A DNA stretch of 64,000 nt, taken from NCBI RefSeq assembly GCF_013409505.1, contig NZ_JACCBN010000001.1:2108001-2172000 (forward strand), read 5' to 3'. The notes beneath the pieces were generated by a model. It had not been told where the DNA came from. It saw only the letters and a list, made by a program, of their open reading frames with translations, and searched no databases. The translations under genes were made by a program, and so were the position numbers. The stretch comes from Actinomycetospora corticicola. Lineage in GTDB: Bacteria; Actinomycetota; Actinomycetes; Mycobacteriales; Pseudonocardiaceae. Below, piece after piece: positions 57,834 through 64,000 of this stretch (its first letter is position 1; each line of letters starts with the position of its first letter).

Positions 57834-58472
57834 TCAGGCCGTGTACTCGCGCACGCGGTGCAGGAAGAGGTCGTGCAGCCGCGCGTCGCCGGTCTGCTCC
57901 GGGTGGAACGCCGTCGCCATGACCGGTCCCTGGCGGACCGCGACGACCTTTCCCGACGCCGGGCCGGCCACGCTGCCCGGGACGCGTGCCAGGACCTCGA
58001 CGCCCCGGCCGGTCGACTCCACCCACGGCGCCCGGATGAAGACCGCACGGACCGGTCCCCCGCGGATTCCGGTGACGGCCAGGTCGGACTCGAAGGACTG
58101 CACCTGCCGCCCGAAGGCGTTGCGTCGCACCACGATGTCGAGCGCCCCGAGCTGGTGCTGGTCGGGCCGCGCGTCGATCGCCTCACGCGCCAGCAGGATC
58201 ATCCCGGCGCACGAGCCGAACGCGGGCATGCCGGCGGCGAGCCGGGCACGCAGCGGCTCGAGCAGGTCGAACGCCACGAGGAGCTTGGACAGCGTCGTGG
58301 ACTCGCCGCCCGGGAGCACGAGGCCCGCGACCTCGTCCAGCTCGGCCGGACGGCGCACCGTCCGCGGGTCGGCACCGCAGGCGCGCAGTGCGTCGAGGTG
58401 CTCGGCGACGTTGCCCTGCAGCGCGAGGACCCCGACGGGTGGCGCGACGCCGCCTCCGGTCGTCACCGTCAT
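57834..58472 (-). CDS. pdxT: Pyridoxal 5'-phosphate synthase glutaminase subunit PdxT
   Basis: Class I glutamine amidotransferase subunit feeding ammonia to PdxS, 212 residues. [35 protein letters not shown], nucleophile Cys88 in [12 protein letters not shown], and the His-Glu pair in [13 protein letters not shown] are present. The ATG start follows GAGGAACGG. Unlike the usual close pdxS-pdxT pair, two unrelated membrane-protein genes lie between them here. A dispersed-motif copy (57952-57963) encodes part of PASGKVV. Confidence 0.96.
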   Translation of the reverse strand: MTVTTGGGVAPPVGVLALQGNVAEHLDALRACGADPRTVRRPAELDEVAGLVLPGGESTTLSKLLVAFDLLEPLRARLAAGMPAFGSCAGMILLAREAIDARPDQHQLGALDIVVRRNAFGRQVQSFESDLAVTGIRGGPVRAVFIRAPWVESTGRGVEVLARVPGSVAGPASGKVVAVRQGPVMATAFHPEQTGDARLHDLFLHRVREYTA

Positions 58473-58509
58473 CGGTCCGTTCCTCCTCGATGCCCGCGGG
58501 CTCCGTCGA

Positions 58510-58926
58510 CTACATGTTCGCCCGGCCCGGGAATCGGGCGCGGTACTCGTCCAGGTGCTGCGTCGCACACATGCGCTGTTCCTGCTGCCCGTTCGCCTGC
58601 GACATGCACTCGTCGAGGGTGAGCCCCTCGCCGAACGTGCCGGTCCCGAGCAGGGCGGGCAGGACGACGGCGAGCCCCCAGATCAACCCGACCAGCCCGA
58701 GGGCCAGCCCGCCGAGAGCCGCCCCGCCGGTCCGCTCCGGGTCGTGGAACGCCCGGCGCGCTCCGATGAATCCCACGATCACGGCCGCGAGCCCGGCGAC
58801 CACCCCGACCCAGCCGAGCACCCACGCGCTGCCCACGGAGATGACTCCGAGGACCAGCGCCGGGGTGCCCCAGCCGGCGATGCCCCGGCGCTCGCTGGAG
58901 ACGTCGGCGGAGCCGGAGGTCGTCAT
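58510..58926 (-). CDS. DUF4190-like membrane protein (paralogue A)
   Basis: Membrane protein of 138 residues with two or three helices ([59 protein letters not shown]) and a C-terminal extracytoplasmic segment [20 protein letters not shown] with two cysteines. It is a shorter paralogue of the next gene, sharing VLGLxxxGx[18 protein letters not shown] and GxGxFGxGLTLDxCxxQ. Function unknown. ATG 58926 begins the protein just before the first helix. It separates pdxT (37 bp downstream) from pdxS. Confidence 0.8.
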   Translation of the reverse strand: MTTSGSADVSSERRGIAGWGTPALVLGVISVGSAWVLGWVGVVAGLAAVIVGFIGARRAFHDPERTGGAALGGLALGLVGLIWGLAVVLPALLGTGTFGEGLTLDECMSQANGQQEQRMCATQHLDEYRARFPGRANM

Positions 58927-58968
58927 GCGCGAGATGGTCCCACGCGGCCGGACCGGCCCCGAGCGCAC

Positions 58969-59670
58969 CTACTCCGCGGCGTTCGGGAACCGCTGGTTGA
59001 ACTCGGTGATGTGCTGCGACTTGCACATGTGCATCTCGAACGAGGACGTCGCCTGGTCGAGGCACTGGTCGAGCGTCAGCCCGTCGCCGAAGGCGCCACT
59101 GCCGAAGAGGGTCTGCGACACCACGACCGCGCCCCACACGAGACCGACGGCACCGAGCACCAGCCCGCCCAACGAGTAGGCACCGTCCGTGGCGAGACCC
59201 CGCCACGCCCGTCGGGCTCCGAGGTAGCCCGCCGCCACGGCGAACAGCCCGAGGACCACACCGGCCCACCCGCTCCAGGCCGTACCGGCCGCCAGGAGCC
59301 CGAGCACCAGGGCGGGCATGCCCATCGCGGTGCGCCGCTCGGGCTCGTCCGCCGCCTCGGGCTCCGGCACGGCCTCCGGGGCCGCCGGCCGGGAAGGTCC
59401 GGCCGGCGAGGGACGCGCCGCCGGACCACCGGGACCAGCGGCAGGACCGGGACCCGCAGCAGGATCGGGACCCGCGGGAGGACCCTGACGTACGGCCGGA
59501 CCGGGAGGCCCGGCAGGACCGGGAGGTGCGGCAGGACCCGGCGTCGGGAAGGGACCCGGACGCGGCGCCGAGCGGGTGGCATCCACCGCCGGCAGCACCT
59601 CGGTGGGCGCGTCGACCGGTTGCATCGCCACGACGCGGCGCCGGGCGGCCTGGTTCGTCTCCGCGGTCAT
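58969..59670 (-). CDS. DUF4190-like membrane protein with Pro-rich N-terminus (paralogue B)
   Basis: Protein of 233 residues: a disordered N-terminal 115 residues with GPxPAxGP repeats, then a membrane module (GMPALVLGLLAAGTAWSGWA, VVLGLFAVAAGYLGARRAWR, SLGGLVLGAVGLVWGAVVVS) and a tail LTLDQCLDQATSSFEMHMCK with two cysteines spaced as in paralogue A. ATG 59670 follows GGAGGAT at 8 nt. FPTPG in the N-terminus is encoded by a dispersed-motif copy (59537-59548). Lies 45 bp after pdxS, so read-through from pdxS is plausible. Confidence 0.8.
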   Translation of the reverse strand: MTAETNQAARRRVVAMQPVDAPTEVLPAVDATRSAPRPGPFPTPGPAAPPGPAGPPGPAVRQGPPAGPDPAAGPGPAAGPGGPAARPSPAGPSRPAAPEAVPEPEAADEPERRTAMGMPALVLGLLAAGTAWSGWAGVVLGLFAVAAGYLGARRAWRGLATDGAYSLGGLVLGAVGLVWGAVVVSQTLFGSGAFGDGLTLDQCLDQATSSFEMHMCKSQHITEFNQRFPNAAE

Positions 59671-59715
59671 CGCCCGCGATCCTCCCATCCGCGTGTGTGG
59701 ACCCCGTGCGGCCGC

Positions 59716-60621
59716 CTACCAGCCGCGGGAGGCGAGCCGCTCGGAGGCGGGCAGGTCGGAGACGTTGCGCCCGACCATGGCCTCGCCGAGACCGGCCGAG
59801 ACCTTGGCGATCACGTCCGGGTCGTCGTGGAAGGTCGTGGCCTTGACGATGGCCTCGGCCCGCCGGGCCGGGTCGCCCGACTTGAAGATGCCGGAACCGA
59901 CGAAGACGCCCTCGGCGCCGAGCTGCATCATCATCGCCGCGTCGGCCGGGGTGGCGATGCCGCCCGCGGTGAACAGCACGACGGGCAGCCGACCCGACTC
60001 GGCGATCTCCTGCACCAGCGGCAGCGGGGCCTGCAGCTCCTTCGCCGCGGTGTACAGCTCCTGGGCGTCCATGCGGGAGAGACGGCGGATGTCGTCGCGG
60101 ATCGCGCGCATGTGCCGCGTGGCCTCGACGACGTTGCCCGTGCCGGCCTCGCCCTTCGAGCGGATCATCGCCGCACCCTCGCCGATGCGCCGCAGCGCCT
60201 CGCCCAGGTTCGTCGCGCCGCAGACGAAGGGGACGGTGAAGGCCCACTTGTCGATGTGGTGCGCCTCGTCGGCCGGGGTGAGCACCTCGGACTCGTCGAC
60301 GTAGTCCACGCCGAGCGACTGCAGGACGCGGGCTTCGACGAAGTGACCGATGCGCGCCTTCGCCATCACCGGGATGGAGACGGACTCGACGATCCCGGTG
60401 ATCATCTCCGGGTCGGACATGCGGGCCACGCCGCCGTCGGCGCGGATGTCGGCCGGCACGCGCTCCAGGGCCATCACGGCGACCGCGCCGGCGTCCTCGG
60501 CGATCTTCGCCTGCTCGGCGTCGACGACGTCCATGATGACGCCGCCCTTGAGCATGTCGGCCAGGCCGCGCTTCACCCCGTCGGAGCCGGTCTGGGGCGT
60601 GGTCTGGGTCGGGCGGGTCAC
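59716..60621 (-). CDS. pdxS: Pyridoxal 5'-phosphate synthase, synthase subunit PdxS
   Basis: Lyase that makes PLP from ribose 5-phosphate, glyceraldehyde 3-phosphate and PdxT-supplied ammonia; forms dodecamers with PdxT. 301 residues. [20 protein letters not shown] holds Asp31, [14 protein letters not shown] the Schiff-base lysine (Lys88), and [17 protein letters not shown] the second lysine. [20 protein letters not shown] and [16 protein letters not shown] bind phosphate. GTG 60621 has GGAGG at about 8 nt, so the ORF extension to 60702 is rejected. Together with pdxT it supports de novo vitamin B6 synthesis. Confidence 0.97.
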   Translation of the reverse strand: MTRPTQTTPQTGSDGVKRGLADMLKGGVIMDVVDAEQAKIAEDAGAVAVMALERVPADIRADGGVARMSDPEMITGIVESVSIPVMAKARIGHFVEARVLQSLGVDYVDESEVLTPADEAHHIDKWAFTVPFVCGATNLGEALRRIGEGAAMIRSKGEAGTGNVVEATRHMRAIRDDIRRLSRMDAQELYTAAKELQAPLPLVQEIAESGRLPVVLFTAGGIATPADAAMMMQLGAEGVFVGSGIFKSGDPARRAEAIVKATTFHDDPDVIAKVSAGLGEAMVGRNVSDLPASERLASRGW

Positions 60622-60705
60622 GGGAGGGCCTCCAACGACGACGGTGGGTTCGCCCCCGATGCTAAACGCCACCTCCGACATCGTCAGGGCGTCGCCGATC
60701 ACGCC

Positions 60706-61749
60706 CTACTGGATGGGGACCGGCGGATCGGCCGGGGCGACGGATCCCGGGTCGCCGAGGAGCTCCGCGAGCTGGCGCGGGTAGACGACGTCGACGGTGG
60801 CCGCGAGCTCGGTGCGGGTCCACCAGCGGTGGCGGCGCACCGTGCGCCGCTCGAGCTCGGTGAAGCCCGAGACGTCGATCTCCGGGACCGGGTCCACCCG
60901 CAGGAGGAAGAACAGCTCCCGCGCGGCGTAGGCGACCCCGTCGTGGCTGAACACCACGTCGCGGACCCACACCGGGCCCGTCAGCCCGCCCGTCAGGCCC
61001 GTCTCCTCGCGCAGCTCCCGCACGGCCGCCGCGGCGGCGTCCTCGTCCGGCTCGACACCACCGCCCGGCGTGAACCAGAACGTCTCCGTCGGCCGCGCCG
61101 GGTCGACACCCTCGAAGAGCAGCACCCGCTCGTCGGGGTCGAGCACCACCACGCGGGCGGCGTCGCGCGCCACCGCGGGGTCGTTCCCGTCCGCGGACGC
61201 ACCCGCGGCCGGACCCGGGTCGGCCGCCGGCTCCGCGATGTCGAAGTACTCCGGGTAGGGGGCGGTCCCGGCCAGGCGCAGGGCGCGCACCATCCGCCGC
61301 CCGCGCAGCGCCCGCGTGTCCCGCACCGCGTCGTTGTGGATGCGGCGGGCCACCACCACCCGCGCGTCGGCGTCGGCGAGCTCCGCGGAGAGGTCCGGCG
61401 GCAGCGTCGCGGTCTCCAGCGGACCGCGACGCGCCACGAGGTCGTTCTCCGCCGCCTCGCGCCCCCGCTCCTCCCCCGCCGCCTCGGCCGCGCGGGCGGC
61501 GGCGCGCAGGGCGCGTCGGTCGGTGGGCGAGAGCGCCGACGGCGGGGCCGTCGCGGCCACCGCGCGGACCACGGCCGCCCGTCGGTCGAGCGCGGCGACC
61601 AGCCCGAGACGCGCTGCATCGACCCGCACGTGCAGCCGATCGAGCCGTCGGGCGCGCCCGACGGCGACCAGCGCCGTCACCACCAGCAGCACCACCACGA
61701 CCGCGATGACGACGACGAGGACCCACCCGCCCGGCCCGAACACGTTCAC
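60706..61749 (-). CDS. Membrane-anchored NUDIX hydrolase
   Basis: Protein of 347 residues. An N-terminal transmembrane helix (about 8-31, WVLVVVIAVVVVLLVVTALV) and a long helical region rich in Ala/Arg (LemA-like coiled coil, about 35-165) precede a NUDIX domain (about 195-330). The NUDIX box is complete: GGGVEPDEDAAAAAVREL followed by REETGL. Substrate (nucleotide sugar, dinucleotide or other X-linked diphosphate) unknown. The same fusion sits between pimA and pdxS in mycobacteria (Rv2609c). GTG 61749 has TAACCT 7 nt upstream. Confidence 0.92.
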   Translation of the reverse strand: MNVFGPGGWVLVVVIAVVVVLLVVTALVAVGRARRLDRLHVRVDAARLGLVAALDRRAAVVRAVAATAPPSALSPTDRRALRAAARAAEAAGEERGREAAENDLVARRGPLETATLPPDLSAELADADARVVVARRIHNDAVRDTRALRGRRMVRALRLAGTAPYPEYFDIAEPAADPGPAAGASADGNDPAVARDAARVVVLDPDERVLLFEGVDPARPTETFWFTPGGGVEPDEDAAAAAVRELREETGLTGGLTGPVWVRDVVFSHDGVAYAARELFFLLRVDPVPEIDVSGFTELERRTVRRHRWWTRTELAATVDVVYPRQLAELLGDPGSVAPADPPVPIQ

Positions 61750-61756
61750 CCGCGGG

Positions 61757-61762
61757 AGGTTA
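61757..61762 (-). promoter_or_regulatory. -10 hexamer of the NUDIX gene
   Basis: TAACCT ends 7 nt before GTG 61749; it overlaps the end of the upstream PimA-like gene. Confidence 0.4.
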
Positions 61763-62938
61763 CCGGCGCGGGGTCACGCGGCCGCCGCGCAGGGCGGGCG
61801 CCGGGACGACGGCCGGCGCCGCCACGCGACGTGGGTCGGCGGCGACCGCCACCTCGTAGACGCGCAGCACCGCGGCCGCGACCGCGGTCCAGTCGAAGGC
61901 CCGCACGCGCGCCCGCCCGGCCACGGCGAGGTCCCGACGCCGGGTCGGGTCGGCCAGGAGGTCGGCGAGGGCGGCGGTCCACGCCGCGGGGTCGTCGGGC
62001 GGGAGGAGCAGCCCCGCGGGCGCGCCGGTGTCGGGGTCGGTGAGCACCCGTCGGAACGCCTCGATGTCGCTGGCCGCAACCGGCGTGCCCGCGGCGAGTC
62101 CCTCGGCCACGACGATGCCGAAGCTCTCCCCGCCGGTGTTGGGAGTCGCGAGCACGTCCATCGCGCCGAGGGCCCGGGCCTTCGTCCGGTCGTCGACCGC
62201 GCCGAGGACGTCGACCCGGTCGGTCAGGGCCGCGGGCAACCGGCGCCGGAGGTCGGCGACGTCCCCCCGACCCACCACGAGCAGCCGGGCGTCGAGCGGG
62301 GCCAGGGCCTCGAGCAGGAGGCCCATGCCCTTGCGCGGTTCGTCGAACCGGCCGACGAAGCCGACGGTGGTGGTGCCCTCGGGTCGGGGCACCGGAGCGG
62401 CGGCCGCCGCCGCGATCGCCGCCACGTCCACGCCGTTCGGGATCTCCACGGCGTCCCCGCCGAGGTGCTCCACGTAGACCTGCCGGGCCAGCGGCGACAC
62501 CGCGATCCGCGCGGTCACCCGCTCCAGCAGCGGCCGGAGCACGGGCTGGAAGGCGAGCATGGTGCGCGAGCGCGGGGTGGAGGTGTGGAAGGTCGCGACG
62601 ACGGGTCCCTCGGCCACCGCGAGCGCCAACATGGACAGGCTGGGCGCGGTGGGTTCGTGCAGGTGCAGCACGTCGAAGTCGCCCGCGGCGAGCCAGCGCC
62701 GGACCCGGTGCATCGACACCGGGCCGAACGTCAGCCGCGCGACCGACCCGTTGTAGGGGATCGCCACCGCCCGCCCGGCCCGCGTGACGAACTCCGGGAC
62801 CGGGGTCGACTCGCTCGCCGGCGCGAGCACGTCGACGTGGTGCCCCAGTCGGCCCAGCGCCCGGGCCAGGTCCAGCACGTGCGCCTGGACGCCGCCCGCC
62901 ACGTCCAGCGAGTAGGGACACACGATGCCGACGCGCAT
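61760..62938 (-). CDS. pimA: GT4 glycosyltransferase, phosphatidylinositol mannosyltransferase PimA-like
   Basis: GT-B fold mannosyltransferase of 392 residues, probably adding the first mannose to phosphatidylinositol for PIM/LM/LAM synthesis. MRVGIVCPYSLDVAGGVQAH (acceptor site), VLHLHEPTAPSLSMLAL, ATFHTSTPRSRTM, AVSPLARQVYVEHLGGDAVE, IPNGVD, TVGFVGRFDEPRKGMGLLLE and TPNTGGESFGIVVAEGLAAG (donor-binding Glu) are the PimA pattern. ATG 62938 begins exactly at the conserved N-terminus. Divergent from the Lrp-like regulator. Order pimA-NUDIX-pdxS is that of Rv2610c-Rv2606c. Confidence 0.92.
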   Translation of the reverse strand: MRVGIVCPYSLDVAGGVQAHVLDLARALGRLGHHVDVLAPASESTPVPEFVTRAGRAVAIPYNGSVARLTFGPVSMHRVRRWLAAGDFDVLHLHEPTAPSLSMLALAVAEGPVVATFHTSTPRSRTMLAFQPVLRPLLERVTARIAVSPLARQVYVEHLGGDAVEIPNGVDVAAIAAAAAAPVPRPEGTTTVGFVGRFDEPRKGMGLLLEALAPLDARLLVVGRGDVADLRRRLPAALTDRVDVLGAVDDRTKARALGAMDVLATPNTGGESFGIVVAEGLAAGTPVAASDIEAFRRVLTDPDTGAPAGLLLPPDDPAAWTAALADLLADPTRRRDLAVAGRARVRAFDWTAVAAAVLRVYEVAVAADPRRVAAPAVVPAPALRGGRVTPRR

Positions 62939-62980
62939 TGCGGGACAGTCTGGCAGTCCACGGTGGCGGTACCGTGCCCC

Positions 62981-63436
62981 ATGGCCTCGGTGGACGACGT
63001 CGACCGACAACTGCTGCGCCTGCTGGGCGCCGATCCGCGCGCCTCGGCCCGCAGCCTGTCCCGCGCGATCGGCATGTCCCCGGGCGCGGTGGGCGAGCGC
63101 CTCGAACGCCTGCAGGAACGCGGCGTGATCCGGGGCTGGACCCTGGACGTCGACCCCGCCGCCCTCGGCTACGGCCTCGAGGTGCTGGTGGCGATCGAAC
63201 TGCGGCAGGGCAAGCCGGTGGAGACCACGATCGACCTGCTCTCCGGCATCTCCGAGGTCCGGTCGATCCAGCTGGTGACCGGCCGCTGGGACCTCGTGCT
63301 CACCCTGCTGGTGCGCGACCAGAACCACCTGCGCGAGGTGCTGCTCGCCGACGTCTGGTCGGTGGCCGACTTCCAGCACAGCGAGACCATGATCATCCTC
63401 GACACCCGCCGACGCACCGGGTCGGTCGAGGAGTAG
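62981..63436 (+). CDS. Lrp/AsnC-family transcriptional regulator
   Basis: Regulator of 151 residues: HTH (VDDVDRQLLRLLGADPRASA, SLSRAIGMSPGAVGERLERL, ERGVIRGWTLDVDPAALGYG) and RAM ligand-binding domain (LVAIELRQGKPVETTIDLLS, IQLVTGRWDLVLTLLVRDQN, ETMIILDTRR). The effector is likely an amino acid; target unknown. ATG 62981 starts directly at the HTH; TACCGT lies 5 nt upstream. Divergent from the PimA-like gene with 42 bp between starts. A GC-rich hairpin follows its stop. Confidence 0.92.
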   Translation: MASVDDVDRQLLRLLGADPRASARSLSRAIGMSPGAVGERLERLQERGVIRGWTLDVDPAALGYGLEVLVAIELRQGKPVETTIDLLSGISEVRSIQLVTGRWDLVLTLLVRDQNHLREVLLADVWSVADFQHSETMIILDTRRRTGSVEE

Positions 63437-63439
63437 CGA

Positions 63440-63480
63440 CCGGGGCCGGGGCCGACACCGCGGTGGCGGGCCGGCCCCGG
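63440..63480. terminator. Hairpin after the Lrp-like gene
   Basis: CCGGGGCCGG (63440-63449) pairs with CCGGCCCCGG (63471-63480); the loop carries a further palindrome CACCGCGGTG. The remaining gap to 63671 shows nothing else. Confidence 0.6.
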
Positions 63481-63671
63481 CGAGGGCCGTGGGTCACGGG
63501 GGTGGGCACCGGATCGCGGTGGCCCGACTCCGCCCGACGTCCGGGATCGCCGACCGTCGAACTGACCAGGTGTCCACCATCATGCTTCTCGCCTGCGCTG
63601 ATGTCCAGTCGTGGGGCGGCGAACCGCTCGAACGTCCGAGCGGCCCGACCGGTCGGGCAGGGGGACCTCAC

Positions 63672-64000
63672 TCATCGACGCGAAGCGCACACTGCGGACA
63701 CCCACAGCATCGCGGCGAGCACCCCGAACCCCAGCGTCATCGAGCCGTAGGTGCCGCCGGTCATCGCCCACGCGTTCCCGACCACCACGCTGACCGCCGC
63801 CAGCACCGACACCACCGCCGCCACGGCGTGGCCCTCGCGACGGAAGCGGCCGGCGAGCAGCAGGCAGGTCACGGCCAGCGCCAGGAACGCGACCGTCCCG
63901 GCCACCAGGTGGCCCGCCCCGTGCCAGCTCATCGCCGTGGTCCCGGCCGGGTCGAGCACGAGGGCGCCCGCCGCGACGAACCCGGCGCCGCTCAGTCCCC
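63672..64000 (-). CDS. DUF998-like membrane protein, partial
   Basis: C-terminal part of a multi-helix membrane protein; the frame stays open to the window edge (upstream codons read GLSGAGFVAAGALVLDPAG), so the start lies outside. Visible helices: HLVAGTVAFLALAVTCLLLA, AVAAVVSVLAAVSVVVGNAW and MTLGFGVLAAMLWVSAVCAS, with a conserved-looking histidine WHGAGHL and basic RFRREGH. The pattern suits the DUF998 family, function unknown. A GTG at 63959 is present but internal to a helix-like stretch and unlikely to be the start. Confidence 0.7.
   Translation of the reverse strand, partial: GLSGAGFVAAGALVLDPAGTTAMSWHGAGHLVAGTVAFLALAVTCLLLAGRFRREGHAVAAVVSVLAAVSVVVGNAWAMTGGTYGSMTLGFGVLAAMLWVSAVCASRR

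Noticed and set aside
368..59548. CCCGACGNCGGG as a KOPS/Chi-type oriented signal
   Set aside because: Orientation is about evenly split between strands, so a polar recombination or segregation signal is not supported in this window.
56923..62043. 5-kb open frame on the + strand across the pdx cluster
   Set aside because: It runs antisense to pdxT, pdxS, the NUDIX and PimA-like genes; low-complexity translation with no motifs.

Overview
The window is 64 kb of very GC-rich DNA, roughly three quarters G+C by eye. Genes are dense on both strands, GTG starts are frequent, and -10-like TANNNT hexamers often sit 6-7 nt before start codons. Gene content (lipA, glnA/glnE/glnA2, a CaeA-like hydrolase, panB, ptpA, SURF1, cobD, pdxS/pdxT, a PimA-like mannosyltransferase, F420 enzymes) points to a chromosome of an actinobacterium near Mycobacterium/Pseudonocardia. 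A Pseudonocardiaceae genus such as Actinomycetospora is my guess, not a demonstration. No prophage, integrative element, plasmid origin, CRISPR array, tRNA or rRNA was seen. The one structural RNA is RNase P RNA (rnpB).

Layout. 0-3.6 kb: CAP-domain protein, F420-type luciferase-like oxidoreductase, lipoyl synthase (lipA), DUF4191 protein. 3.6-16 kb: nitrogen cluster, with an RDD protein, glnA preceded by a four-site GlnR-type operator, a tandem pair of trypsin-like membrane proteases, a PLP decarboxylase coupled to glnE, and glnA2. 16-19.6 kb: CaeA-like hydrolase, panB, DUF3140, F420H2:NADP oxidoreductase. 19.6-31 kb: membrane proteins with low-complexity tails, alpha/beta hydrolases, an FMN hydroxyacid oxidase, a PrmC-like methyltransferase, a patatin, an XRE regulator, an SDR and a SARP/BTAD regulator. 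31-38 kb: heme oxygenase, polysaccharide deacetylase, MerR-Hsp20 pair, aldo/keto reductase, CsbD, DUF1264, VOC and DHFR-like proteins. 38.6-42 kb: rnpB, TSUP and ArsB-type transporters, a DUF574 methyltransferase. 42-49 kb: histidine phosphatase, zinc-ribbon, Nif3, MarR/VOC, ptpA, fructosamine kinase-like, SURF1, cobD, tenA. 49-56 kb: MFS transporter, small proteins, a lone serine recombinase, acetyltransferases, YebC. 56-64 kb: DUF222 relic, thioesterase, HxlR regulator, pdxT and pdxS separated by two paralogous membrane proteins, NUDIX, PimA-like glycosyltransferase, Lrp-like regulator, and a DUF998 protein cut by the window edge.

Two blocks follow gene orders I remember from Mycobacterium tuberculosis (Rv2218-Rv2236c and Rv2603c-Rv2610c). 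Differences are a missing lipB, a missing cobC-like aminotransferase, a histidine phosphatase without its RNase H domain, and added genes.

The most unusual signal is not a gene. Several families of short dispersed repeats run through the window. (1) A 12-bp core CCCGACGNCGGG, often extended to CCTTCCCGACGNCGGGTCC, occurs 27 times by hand count, in genes and between them. (2) Long inverted repeats with a GTGAGCAC core sit at four convergent gene ends. (3) A roughly 27-bp repeat inserted in frame in two unrelated genes encodes ETxRSGxRP. (4) A 32-bp hairpin repeat is present twice, exactly. Some of these form terminators and some have become protein sequence.
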